Shown: positions 51,778-63,921, numbered from the stretch's first letter. The stretch: 64,000 bases of DNA from Rhopalosiphum padi (GCF_020882245.1 NC_083597.1:44618152-44682151), one strand, 5' to 3'. Program-made: numbers and translations. The notes: generated from the sequence alone by a model not told the origin.

Positions 51778-52141
51778 AATACATTTTTTTTTATCTCAAA
51801 TTAAAATGTATAAGAAATTCTTATTGTCCGTAAAGAATAGAAAAAAAAATATATTAAAAATTGAACTATGTGCAGAGTTCTAAAGAACGTGTTTACATCT
51901 CATTTTAAAGGTATGCTAGTGATTTCGGCATTTATATATATTTTTTTTTTTTTTGCCATCCTTGTCGCTAGCTTACCGGCCATTCTGCCACGTGTGTGGT
52001 TGCCAATAATTAATTCATTAATTATTGTTTACAAGGAATGGATAAAAAAAAATAAGAAAAAATCCTATTCATATTGTAATCTTTAATTACCTTTTCAAGT
52101 ATTTTTGGTTTCTGTTTAACTGGACACATCTTTATTCATAG

Positions 52142-52249
52142 GACCGCACACGATCACCGATGAATCACGACATAATCACCGTGGAAATTAGTAATGATAA
52201 TAATAATAATAAGAATGATAATGGTATAAAAAACAGAAAACAATTTTGA
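52142..52249 (+). CDS. Candidate terminal coding exon
   Basis: After an acceptor-like CATCTTTATTCATAG ending at 52141, phase 0 is open for 35 codons to TGA at 52247-52249. The peptide is hydrophilic: DRTRSPMNHDIITVEIS, then an Asn/Asp run from an AAT tract, then basic residues. The first 50 bp are GC-balanced in AT-rich DNA. I do not recognise it. The hydrophobic frame at 51868-52086 lies just upstream but does not splice to it in frame at the nearest donor. A chance frame is possible. Confidence 0.3.
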   Translation, partial: DRTRSPMNHDIITVEISNDNNNNKNDNGIKNRKQF

Positions 52250-55200
52250 AAATATATGCAGTCCACGTGATTACGTTATTAGAGCTCGAATTTTCAAGAA
52301 ACAATTTTGAATGCAATATGGAAATTAAAACCCATAGACTTTAACGAGTAAGCGTTTATTAAAACTATTCTTAACGACGTCAAAAACTTTCAGAAACTCT
52401 ACAATATAAGACTAAAGTGTCACATGTTTTATACTTGATAGATTTGTACAGGTGCACACGTCACGGATAATGTTAAAAATAAAACTTTTACAATATAGTT
52501 TTAAAATGTGCTGAAAATGGAGTATATATGACTTAGCCTAACCTACTTTGTTGTTTATAACAAAATGTATAGAAAAATAATCCTCTTTTAAATTCGTTTA
52601 AAAATAAAATGAATTATTTATGTTATTTGTTAATTATTAAATTTACATTATTCTTACAGGTATACTCGTAATATGTATTATTGGTTCGAGATAATTAAAA
52701 TAATATGTTTATTATTATAATGTTTTAAATTTATTAGTTACTATAATTATTGTTACTTGTATTTTAAATGCGTATATTAATTCAAAAAACACTTTTACTT
52801 AATGTATTATTTTTTTCTTTTGAATACAGTTCGTAAGAAATTTTTAATTGAATACAAAACCAAAAAAAAAAAAATGTTTTTATCATCTAATTAAGGAAGT
52901 TACAAACAATATTAAATGCTATAATATTAAACCTACAAACTTTCTTAAAAATAAACACCATATCTTGCCGCACATCCGTACATAATATAAGCACATTGCC
53001 TATTTTTAATTTTTAAACTTTACTTTGTAATGTATTTAACCAAATTTAATATCATCATGATGTACATATAATTTTTGAAAACGAATTAACCGTTCCAAAA
53101 ACCAAATACGATCACAAAAAAAAACACTTTTATCTTGATTATTCTCCATTTTCTCTATCAAATTTCCTAACCGTATCTTCAATTGACGTTTATTGAAAAA
53201 ATTATAATTCAAGTCCTTTTACAAGTCTTTCTAAATTAGGTACGTTGGAATAAATAATTCAATTGGGTATTACTATAAATATTTCTATCATTTCCATCAA
53301 CATCAACATATGATTGACGTAATATCAAACCGAATTTCGTTGAAAGTAGAAATCTTAGTATTAAAATACAGTCAATCAAATGTTTTCTTTGTAACGATAT
53401 TTGAATCTTTTGATAAAAAAATAATAAATAAATCTACAAAATACAAACACCAACTAAATTCGTCATACAAATATTCCAAATAAATAATTTATCATAAAAA
53501 TGTTAAAATGTTTAACGAAATTATAATGTTATAATGTGCTAAACTGCTAATCACGAAAATTAAATAATTTTCAGTGTAAAATGTATTGATTAAATATATT
53601 TTAATACGTCATAACTCGTAAAAATTCAATATAAAATAAACGTAACCGTACAGAGTTACAAAAATGTTTGTTACATTCACCTTAAAAACAATTTTAAAAC
53701 ATGTTATTATAGTTAATTATTATGATTTTAAATACTTTCAAAAAACTTAAAATATATATAATATATTGTCATAAAAACATTTTTAATATATTTTTGAAAA
53801 TTTCGGGAACATTGTCGTTGCCAAAATGTTGTCTAGATTGTACTGTTATTCTCTTGGATAGTTTACCACCATTATTCTTGTAGTACTTACTCGATATAAA
53901 AATGTTGATACTCCATTCGATCTAAACCGCATTTCTCTTTTAATGTTTCTTGCCAAAGGCCAACAATAATCAATAGATCGTATCTTTACAGCTATGTTCG
54001 ATCATATTGTTTTTAGTGGTCTGTAGTAACATTGTCATATCCACGTTAAACTCATCACTTATCAACTGGGTGTTTACCATAGTATTTATTAATAATAACA
54101 GTGCCTACAGTCTTATCTTTATTGATCAAATATTTTACGTATTCAATTTGACTACGAAGTTATATGAATTATTTCTTATAATATTAACAGCTATAGTGTT
54201 TTGTACGCAGTTTGAAGAATATCAATTTTTCAAACACACATATTTCATTTTCTGTTACAGTATTACACCAATTGTTGTGAGACATCAGTAAATAACAATT
54301 TCCAAGAGTAATAAACTTTTGAATTGCTGGTTTATCTCATTTTAGCTGTTTGGTGTAGGTATAGATATATGAGACATAATATTATAGTTATTTTATGGAT
54401 CAAATTTTAGATAACATAAGTTCAGAACTAAAAGATCCAAGATCCTAAATAGATTATTTTTGTAAAATCGCTTTTAAAAATGTATATTTAATTTCGAATT
54501 ATTTATAATTCAAACTAGCAACAACCATTTAGGTACATAATTTAAAGATTTAAGCAAAACAATTTACAAATTTGTTACTTCTTAGTGATATTTAGTTTAT
54601 TAGGTCATATTATAATGGAAAAACCAATTGATTCTATTTATAGTCTAAGTTGTAACAAAAGTAATTTTATTCTAAAAAATTATTTTTCATATTCATTGCA
54701 TCCACCGTAAATTTAATAATATGGTAATACAAAACATGTACAATGTTATTTTATACCATAAAATTATCAACAAAATAAAGAGACGGACTTCGTTCTTTTT
54801 TTTTATATATTGAAAAATCGATAAAAACTATTCATTACGAAAAAATGTATAGTTGCAGCACGAAGTTTAAAATTTTTCCCCTGAACAATTCAATATTTTG
54901 TGATGGAACTTTTTTAGTTTTTACACCATTATAATATTATATATCTAGGTAGACGCAAAACATGAATTTGTCGCGACTATAGACTACATGTATATGAAAT
55001 TATCTGTACGCGCGTACAGTATAGTAACTGTATGGCGCTATATTATAATTTATTTTGGCGTTCACATATCAACAAACATAAAAACCTCATATCATAGCAA
55101 TTGTGATAAACATAAATATTATTTCAATTATTATAGATGTATTGGAGCGTTATGAAACTCGGTACAAATATTTACGTTAATTTCATCGGCATAGTTTAAT

Positions 55201-57499
55201 TTATTTATTATTATTGTTGCTGAACAAACAAAAGCAATGTAACATATTTAAAACCATATACTATGCAGTAACGTTAGATATATATATATATATGTACGTT
55301 AAATACGCTTTAGTTGCCGCAACTATATTATATATGAGGATACACATAGTATGAACATATTAATAATATGCGTAAAGTATTTCGGGTAGAATAAATGATG
55401 AAACGAAAAATATGCCAACCATCAACTCCGTAGCACGAATTAAATTGCTCTAATTCTGTAAACCGTACGTATATACCAGATACCTAACCGGAAAACGAAA
55501 ACCGAAATGGTGGGTGGGGGGGGGGGGAAATAATAATTTTAAAAAACATTCGCGGAATGAGTAAAAAAAATTGAGCGCTACAGAATGTGCATATATAGTC
55601 TGTATTATTATAAGGTAGTATTACGCGTATAGTACTGTACGGGTATAATAACCCTCTCTTATATTATGTACAGTTGCAGTAAAGTATTTAATTTCGTTGG
55701 ACACGGCGGCGACGGTAGGCTGAAATTCCGTAGCTCCACAAAACGCGTATATATATGTATATTATTATCATCGTGTACTACATGCGCAATATAATTATAT
55801 AACGAAACATTACTTTGAACACACGGGATTCAGTAAATGAAACCTGAACATGTAGGTATGTTTTCAAGATAGAACTTGTAGACACTTCCTACATTTGAAA
55901 ATACATCTAAAAACAGAATACACTGGATAAAACATCAGTTTATTTGTTTGAATATTTTGGGAAAACAGATAATTTTTTTTTTTAATTGCCCATTACTAAA
56001 AAATAAAGGTTGGATTTTTATAATTTTACATATTTTCTTTTAGTGTATGCAGTCAAATGGGATTTTACGATTCATGAAACACAGAATTCGTAGAAATAAT
56101 TTTATTAAAAAAGCAGATTTTAAGAGTTAGAGATTATTCAATAGGTTCGTTAGAAAATATTTTAGAATAAAAATTGTATTTTGTAGTTTTGTAAATATTT
56201 TTCCGAAGAAAATAATTCATAATTATATTACACATTATTTTTATGCACCATAAGCACCAATTAATTTTATTGTAAAAAAAATAAAATAAAATAAATTGAA
56301 ATTGTTTTTTTTAATACCAAATAAATTAAATAAATTTAGACTGAATAATTGTAATTAATATATATATATATATTTTATATAATATTAAAAGAATGTATTG
56401 CCTATTTTTAATTGCATAAAAACATCACATGTAATGGATTTTAAGAGAATATAAATTCGACCTCTAATGATATTAAGTTAAATTAATTTAAATTTAAAAA
56501 TGTTTAATACATAAATAACTGACAATTTTTTTTATACATTAATTAGTTCTTAGTTCTAAATTAAAAGTTTGTGTGAAATACACGAAATCCTATAAACGTC
56601 ATAAATACATAATTATATTAACTTTATGTAAAAACAAAAATTATATTTGTACACAGAATAAAAAATAATATTAGTATATTCAAAGAAATTTTAAGATAAA
56701 TTAACATAGTGTTTATCGGTAATGAGTCAATAAACGGTCTGTTGACTTTACTGACGAAATGTTGTTAATTTTTCTAAAAAAAATAACAATTTTTTAAGTC
56801 TAACAATTACTTAAATACAATGCATAAGTGGATTAGTGTAGAAAATATATTGAAATGTATGACTAGAAAAAACGATAAATTACATCATCGAAGGTAAGAA
56901 AAATGGCAAAAAAAACGTGGAAGCCAACTTAACGGTGGTGGACTCTTTGAAACCGTTGTTGGAAAACATAATACTACCAATATAACTTGATATTTCTATA
57001 CTTACATAGATATTCGTAACTTTATCTCAATGGCTATATTTGGCCGCTTAATCAATTGAAAAGGAATACGGAAATAAACTTGAATATTTAAATCATTTTT
57101 CTTCCGTTTTTTTTTTATTACTATTATTGAATAATAATATTATGCTAAATGCACTTGAAGCTAAAAATCATGATTTAAACGAATATAAAATATTTAATTA
57201 AACAAATGGTTTGTTATAATTGTATGACTCACGGGCAGTATAGTAAATGTATAGTTGGACAAACGAGATATTTCGTTTTTAAATTTACAAATTGTGCAGG
57301 TACCTGTGTAAAAGCCAAGTGGTTAATAAACTAGATAAATAATAAAAAAAAACCTACTATGCATAATTACCATAATGTGTACCTACAAAGGTTTTTGTTC
57401 CGTTCAGTGTTCTGTGATTGGTTATTTTTAATAAGTAATAACAACAATCGTACGTAATAAAATTATGTTTGCAGTATTTTTTTATATATTTCGTTTTAT
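52250..57499. other. AT-rich noncoding desert
   Basis: Over 5 kb with no recognisable gene. A hydrophobic 94-codon frame lies at 54007-54291. The minus strand at 53860-54120 is locally stop-poor in several frames at once, so it is not evidence for coding. A G13 run lies at 55515-55527. Confidence 0.55.
55515..55527 (+). repeat. Poly-G run
   Basis: Thirteen consecutive G, preceded by GGTGGGT; G-quadruplex-prone on the plus strand. Confidence 0.85.
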
Positions 57500-57823
57500 T
57501 TTTAAACTATCCAAACCCTCGTCACTGGGCGCGGGCGTGTGCGTCCGGGCGAACGTGATTAAACGGCCAAGGAGCAAAAGTGCTTATCCCGGGGAATAGG
57601 TCGTAAAAACCAATAGGTAGGCACAATATATACATATACACATATATATATGTATATAATATAATAGTGCGTTGTGCGACATATCTAAAAGGAAGGGTAG
57701 GTGTGTGTATATATATATATATATGTATATATATTACATGTACATAAAAGGAAAAACGGCGTCGTCGACGGAACGGACGGCGGCGGCAAAGGGGACGGAA
57801 GCAACAGGGATTATTGTTAAGCC

Positions 57824-57827
57824 CCAC

Positions 57828-57858
<31 letters not shown>
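57824..57858. repeat. (CA)n microsatellite
   Basis: A CA tract with one CG interruption near its start; about 35 bp. Confidence 0.9.
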
Positions 57859-58400
57859 TGTGTTGCGCTGGGAGATGTGTATTATATACGTATATATGCG
57901 GAGCGTTTGACCGAGGGTGGCACGTGTACTCGCGCACATACAGCGCGCGCCGCTCATTATGCCGCCGCGTTCGACCGTATAATGGAAAACCGATCGGAGC
58001 CGACTTTTATATGTAATATACATATAAATATAATATATATATATATATGTGAGTCATGTCAAACCGATGATTTCGGGGAGAATTCGCAACGCCCCCGCAA
58101 GTCGCGCGTTTGATATTATATATTATTGTACTCGCGGGGGTAGGTATATACATATACGTTGTATAGTAGTATGCAGTGTAATATGTTATTTATTAAAAAT
58201 GTTCGCCTCCCGCGCAGAGGCGTCGATGCGTCCGTGTATTTCGGGGGGGGGGGGTAACGACGGGGTGTGTGTGATACGTGTGTCGAGCTTAATGAAATAT
58301 TACATAATTCATGATAAACGAGCCAAACCGCGGATATGCCTCTCGTCGTCGTCATCGTCACTGCGGAAACTGCAGTATAATGTCATAATAAAACGCATCA

Positions 58401-58424
58401 TAATATATATATATATATATATAT
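58401..58424. repeat. (TA)n microsatellite
   Basis: A perfect TA tract of about 24 bp. Confidence 0.85.
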
Positions 58425-58850
58425 GTACGTATGTTTGTGTGTGCGTGTGTATGAGAGTATAATATGACTCGCGATCGGTAGAGTTATCGTCCGATATACG
58501 TATGACTCTCGATCCATTTTAGTGCGATTTTCGGGGGTCTGTGGTGAACGGGCGACGAAGTGTTACGAACCGAACGAACCGCACACCTGCCGTCCCTCGA
58601 GTGCAGTTTGCCGCGGGCAGCCTGTGTGTAAAGGACCTCACGTGGTATGGCCACGACTGCATTTTTACAGGCGGCCAAATTTAAATTTAAATCTTGCTTT
58701 GGAATTTTAAACGCCAGCCACATCAACGACACGCGTGATGGTTCGATTATACGTCTTGAAACGTTGAAACACGACTGGACAAAAACGTTACCACAAAATA
58801 TAATAATATTATGTCCCCGTCTATACAGAGAATAAAATCTCTAATCTTTT

Positions 58851-61800
58851 GTTGTCTGCTATAATATTACCTTAAATAATCTATCATACAATGTTTAGTT
58901 AAGGACATATTATTATATATTTTTATGTGTTATTTTAGGATATTTATATTTTTATAAAAGTAATCAATATGTAAAATATTATAACTCAAGATATTCGTTT
59001 ATCGCAGAAAAATTTAAATATCGTAAAAAAAACCAAAACGCAAACACAAATTATGTTTTTAACTTTACGTTCAATTTTATCCACTCTAATCTTAAGGCCA
59101 ACAATACAAAATTGGTTCTGCTGCTACATATGTATATAATATATAATATATAATATTTTTCGCGTTGGTCGTTAAACAAAAAAAAAAAAAATAGTGCGCT
59201 ACCGACAACTTCTTACCAACGTATAGTATAATGGAGGCGGTGTTTTCATTTTGAAAAAAATTAATTTGTATCGTCACAGGATACTCCTTAATTATCGATG
59301 TAGAACGTCCAAATTTTTAAAAATATTTTCTTTAAATATGCTCGAAAAATCAGAATTAAAATATAAGGCGTAGTTAAAGAATATAAAATATAAGCAATGA
59401 GCACGCCTATTGGATCGCCCTACATGGGTATGGTGACCGGTCGAATTTCCCACGGGGCTTCGGGACAACCATAGTGTAGATATATGTAGTTCTGTAAGCT
59501 GGATAGGATGTCTTGTATACCTACAAGTAGAACCGTGCTTGGCCGAACGTGTACAGTGCGATTCAATTTCGGTTGTAATTGATCGATTTCGTTGCGATTG
59601 GACGGGGTCGACCCCGTTGTTTGCAGTTTAATCTTTCGGGAGGACAATAATTATGTCCGGTGGAGCGATCAGGCCCCGAGCGGGATGCCGATTGCGGGGA
59701 CAGTGCTAAGGAAACCATCCAAACGGAACACGACGATTGGGATCTTAAAGTGAATTATATATAAATATATAGGTGTACCGTAGCTGTGAACATTTATGTA
59801 TTCCACGCGTTTAACCACGACCAGCGACTACAACGACACGGCGCCGTTATAATATTATTGTACTTAAATAACATATTAAAATATTTACGTAAATGTATTT
59901 AGTTTAGTGTAGATATAATAAATCGTTTACTATATTATGGTCCGTTATTAAGCACAGGTAAGTACTACAAAATATATTATACAACTCACGATATTCAAGA
60001 CTAGGCGTTTGATAAAATACGTATACTGTATGTTAACACTTTCTGTCCGGATGTTTTTTTTTTTTTGATTGAAAATGTTTTCCATGTTTAAACATAATAT
60101 AATTATGCTTGCGATTAACACAAAATTACCTATTTTACTTTTTATAATTGAATCTTGCGGAATATAAAAAAAAATAATTGAAATTTGGCTAATCGTTCAA
60201 GTATAGCCTATATACTGAAAGGATTAACCACCGAAAACCGCAGTGCCGCCGCGCCGTGATAGTATATAAAACATATCCGCAGGGACACCATTTGGTGAGT
60301 GCCGGGGGGATGAACTTTGGCACCCCTATTGTATTTTTAACCTTATTGGCCTGCCATAAAATATACAAATGCACTGATGGTCGATACATGAAAATAAAAA
60401 TATAATATTATGAAAACCGTAATGTGTATATAATATAGTAACATTTATATATTTATCGTTTATAAATGTATTTTATTTGTATGCATGTCAAAATCTATTT
60501 CCAATTTCCTGCATATCAACTTTTTTTAATTCATTAAAATTCAAATATTAAATATACAGCCCTTTGACCTCATACATACATAAAATATATCCATTTACTA
60601 TGATGGAAAAAAAGTTGTCTGCTTAAATGTTGCACCCCTATTAAAAATGGCACAACTGTATATCCGGTACCTGTCCTGAAATGTACACGAGCAATTTATT
60701 GTTTTAATGCGCGGTGTTAGATTCGAAAAATATACGTGAACCGCTTACGAGTTCATAAATGTTGGCATATCGAATGAATAATCCTATGTGTGATATTCTT
60801 GTAGGTATACGACTGTTGTTGCAGAAATTAAGGACATGTGAAAAACATACGGCTGCAGGTAGTAAAAAAAGGATAGAACGTGTAAAATATTTAAGTGGAT
60901 TTAAAATATTTATGTACTGCATATAAAATTATATACATAATGTATATAGTATAGATTTAAAGGTAAATATGACGAAAGGAATAATATATAATACGCTCAT
61001 ATATTTATCTGTCTCTGGAGCTCGGCGCGTCGACCCACTCGAGTATAAAAGAAAAAACGCTGTACACGGCATTATTGAAATATTGAAGACATTTTAATGC
61101 GATCGTATACCTTATATAATACACCTACAACATCGGTCGACTTTAAAGCGGCGACGAATGTTAAAACGTCGACGGTTTGGGTGGAAGTTTCGTTCAAACG
61201 TTACATCGTTGATTTTTTGAGAAGAAAGATTTTTTCGATTCGACAACTTCACGGTATTGCGTATTGTTTCTAGTCTCGTCACACGTGCACGCCCGTTCTC
61301 ATATAATAATAACATATCCTTATTCGGTTTACTGATACGCTTTTCCTCTGTTCGCCGAAATCCCTTTACCGAATTTTTTATTTTTCCCCCCTCCTCTATC
61401 CCTCTCTAGATTCGGAAACACAAACCCTCCGAGGTAAAACGCGCTAGTGACTGTAATATTATTCTGAATTAATAATGTGGACGGGGAGGGAAATGCAATA
61501 TAAATACTGCACGCGGACGTACGTAGGTATATACGGGGCAGATCACAAAGAGAAAAATATTGAATTCCCAAGCCCGCTGCAGGTAAGATATAATATAATG
61601 TCGTATGTATACGTACATGTGGCGAACGATTTTTTTTTTAGGGAGTGTAATGTACGTGCGTATATGTGCCATCATTCGAACATAAAAGAAAATAGTTATG
61701 ATTCGGTCGGCGGGGGATACTTGTTGTTTTCAAAACACGCCGCGAAGCACACACGCTGAGACGGCGCAGCTCTCTGCGCGGAGCCTTTGATGTCCGACGG

Positions 61801-62090
61801 AACCTCTGAGTCTAATGGACGGAATTGCAGATTTAATTAACGTACAACTTTGCCATATATATATATATACAAATAAAGTATACTGCCGTTGTGTGCGCGC
61901 GTAGTATCGCCGGAAGCCATGTCCAACTGTGAGCGCGTATATATACACATTTAGTACATTAAAAGCGTGTTACAGGGCACATGTGTGTGTGTGTGTGAAT
62001 ATTACTACGTAATGTAATATGGTTTTCATCCCTTATATATATAATAATAATAATATAATAGAGTTTGTGAAATTGTATAGAAATACTTAC
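58851..62090. other. Noncoding stretch with one dispersed-repeat copy
   Basis: It contains a repeat copy at 59233-59378. A mixed-composition segment at 59400-59740 holds a 75-codon minus-strand frame without an ATG. Two direct GCACCCCTATT words lie at 60320-60330 and 60632-60642. A possible 59-bp plus-strand intron lies at 61583-61641 (CTGCAG|GTAAGA ... T10AG|GGAGTG). None of this amounts to a gene call. Confidence 0.45.
59233..59378 (+). repeat. Dispersed repeat, copy 1
   Basis: It aligns over about 140 bp with 62976-63118. The shared core is TTGTATCGxxACAxGATACTCCTTAA, followed by a similar spacing of TTTTAAAAATAT- and AAAAATCA-like words. By eye identity is about 70 percent. The ends are not preserved in this copy. 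Confidence 0.6.
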
Positions 62091-62123
62091 GAGTTGTGGT
62101 TGTTCTGGCGGTGTAGTTGTACA
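62091..62123 (-). CDS. Candidate 33-nt microexon
   Basis: On the minus strand, TTGTTTTGCAG is followed by 33 nt and then GTAAGTATTTC, so a good 3' splice site and a consensus 5' splice site flank a segment whose length is a multiple of three. In phase 0 it encodes CTTTPPEQPQL, a Thr/Pro-rich peptide. All three frames are open. A 33-nt cassette can be included or skipped without changing frame, as in alternatively spliced microexons. Its Thr/Pro character would suit a linker or an extracellular stalk, but that is inference. No neighbouring exon of the same gene is identified. Confidence 0.45.
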
Positions 62124-62359
62124 CTGCAAAACAAGATGTTTCCCCACTCATTGTAATCAAATAATCATATTTACTTTTCGTCGTAATATTCAGATGGATT
62201 GAATTAGCGTTGAATGGGGATTATAATAATATGGATCGACTAAAGATAAAATAAACAGTTCGATATTAGTTACGATAATAATAATAAGTAATATTATCAT
62301 TTCACAATAACTAAAACACACGTCTGACTGTGTGAAAAGTAAATTGCCTTCTACAACAA
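62124..62359. other. AT-rich noncoding stretch
   Basis: AT-rich, with an AAT tract near 62275-62290. Nothing recognised. Confidence 0.5.
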
Positions 62360-62530
62360 TGTAAGTAGTGTAACATCATTATGCTTACGAGACATACATG
62401 ACCATAGTCTCGTAAGCAATACTGTTAAACAGTAAACGCAGAGTGCACTTGGTCGCCTTTATATTATATAAAAAATCTTACAGAAATAAACGATCGCGCG
62501 ATTTACATTTACAACAACAACTTACTAACA
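62360..62530 (-). mobile_element. Possible short LTR of the copia remnant
   Basis: On the minus strand the segment starts TGTTAGTAAG and ends ACACTACTTACA, giving TG...CA ends with a loose inverted match. It has a TATA-like ATATAATATAAAGG (62457-62471, minus sense) and a strong hairpin downstream of that. It lies about 110 bp past the stop of the copia coding remnant, where a 3' LTR would be. Against this, there is no clear polypurine tract and no second LTR. Confidence 0.25.
62383..62417. repeat. Perfect 11-bp hairpin with 13-nt loop
   Basis: GCTTACGAGAC (62383-62393) and GTCTCGTAAGC (62407-62417) are perfect inverted repeats. With one bulge the pairing extends outward by about six more bases. 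It could be the R-region stem of an LTR, a regulatory hairpin or a chance palindrome. Confidence 0.7.
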
Positions 62531-62637
62531 AGTTGTTGCGACAAACATGCGATATGATAAAATGTTGTGTAATATAATATTAATTATATTTTCGACGCCA
62601 CCACTTAATTAATAATTTATATAATTTAAAATTCCAT

Positions 62638-62802
62638 TTATCTAACGTTCATTGCTAATAGAAGCTTTTCAAAACGCTCCTTGTAAAGTGGATTTTTCAG
62701 TATGTCTGCAGCTAACTGGTCCTCAGTTCCCACAAATTCTAACTAGAAAATGTTGTCTTCATATTTTTCCCTGATAAAATGATAACGAACATCAATATGG
62801 TT
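62638..62802 (-). pseudogene. Ty1/copia pol C-terminal remnant (RNase H end)
   Basis: The minus strand reads NHIDVRYHFIREKYED, then a TAG (62743-62745), then FVGTEDQLAADILKNPLYKE and RFEKLL, ending in TAA at 62638-62640. The H-I-D-[VI]-[RK]-Y-H-[FY]-I-R-E block and the T-x-[DE]-Q-x-A-D-[IV]-x-[TK]-x-P-L block with E-R-F are hallmarks of the end of the copia-type RNase H domain. Upstream sequence (62803 onward) no longer shows the catalytic part, so only the last 50 or so codons survive. One stop and substitutions show it is dead. It gives the orientation of the parent element as minus. Confidence 0.85.
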
Positions 62803-62975
62803 TATATTTGTTTGTAAAACTTTGGATTTTTATTTGTAATTTATAAAAATTGACCAATTTTGATAATATGAAATCCCACAGGTGCTATATTTATTATATA
62901 TTTTTTTAACCCGTTACTCGTTAAAATGTTTAATTCAAAAACATTATTGTCCACTAAATAATTGTTGACAATAAA

Positions 62976-63151
62976 AAGGGGGTTATCATTTGAAAAACAG
63001 AAACTTGTATCGCTACAAGATACTCCTTAAATAGTACAAACAATTTCAAGAATTTGAAAATATTATGGACTTTAAATATATTTAAAAATTCTAAAAATCA
63101 AAATATGAATAATTAATCTAAAAAACGGGGGTGACTTGTTGAATCACTCTG
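62976..63151 (+). repeat. Dispersed repeat, copy 2, with a terminus
   Basis: It has the same core as the 59.2-kb copy (CTTGTATCGCTACAAGATAC). It continues to AACGGGGGTGACTTGTTGAATCACTCTG at 63125-63150. The GTGACTTGTTGAATCACTCTG-like end is well defined and looks like an element boundary. No frame. The class is unknown to me. Confidence 0.55.
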
Positions 63152-63921
63152 TATACTTAACGGCATACTGATTGAAAATCGTATTGATTATAATGTACAC
63201 CGTGATTTATCTGTTTTCGAAGTGGAATGAACTATAGTAAGCGCTATACGTATAATTATATGGGACTATAATAATAAAGTAACATCGGAATATTAAGTAG
63301 CGTATTTTTTCCGCTTTTGTTTCGGGACCAGTCGCGTGTGTTGAACTTAAAAGTATTAACGCGATGCCGTCGTGCACCACAATCGCAGTTAATTGAACTC
63401 ATCAGTCATCACTCATTATAATAATATTATTATCTATATATTATACAGGAATCGAGTCCGTATTTTAATATATATATATTTTTTTTTTCAGTAATTGGTA
63501 AAACCCTCGACGGGTTCGACGGATCAATCAAAAAGTGTCACACCGCCCCGCCGCCGTCATTCGTATTTCGTATAATATATTTGAATTAGAACCGAATTTG
63601 CATTTTCCCGTTTAAACTTATCGCGCGATATTCATGATTGCACGGCCGAAAGAGAATTATTTATCATTGCTTTTTGTATTTCGGCGGTGTATATGTATAA
63701 TATATACCTGCCAAAAATTATTGTGCGGGTCGACGGAGTCGAGTAGTCCACCGGCGGAAGGTGGAAACGGCTGCATCGTTTCCACTGCGCGGCCACTCGA
63801 GGGGTGAAACAATGTGCATTAAAGGTTTAAATATTTAACAAAGCCGCCACCCACATACCCTTTGAAAGGATCATTGTGATTATTATGATTGGAGAACTTT
63901 TAGTGTACAACACGCCAGCTA
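63152..63921. other. CpG-richer stretch before the right edge
   Basis: A strong acceptor-like T12CAG ends at 63491. The sequence after it is open for 31 codons with two bases carried over (IGKTLDGFDGSIKKCHTAPP...) to TAG at 63587-63589. CpG rises toward the edge, for example at 63720-63810. It may be 5' flank or UTR of the frame starting at 63922. Confidence 0.35.

Larger units (their letters stand above)
49255..52141. other. Noncoding stretch
   Basis: AT-rich after about 49450. It holds the inverted repeat at 49987-50091 and a TA tract at 51754-51777. A 72-codon frame at 51868-52086 encodes a hydrophobic segment followed by a lysine-rich tail, but joining it to the 52142 exon by the nearest donor creates a stop. 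Confidence 0.5.
57500..58850. other. GC/CpG-rich block with dinucleotide repeats
   Basis: Dense CpG and several microsatellites. A segment at 58520-58690, after a CATTTTAG acceptor-like word, is GC-balanced and open in more than one frame. A poly-G run (12 G) lies at 58243-58254. No product is recognised. It may be a promoter or 5' exon region. Confidence 0.35.

Noticed and set aside
53860..54120. Minus-strand stop-poor stretch with a fragment (CWPLARN...FLYRVS) loosely like a carboxylesterase and a GAGTAAGT donor-like word.
   Set aside because: Three frames are open together, so local lack of stops explains it. The resemblance is not specific.
59420..59647. 75-codon minus-strand frame in mixed-composition DNA.
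   Set aside because: No ATG at its start, no acceptor, and no motif. Composition alone is not enough.
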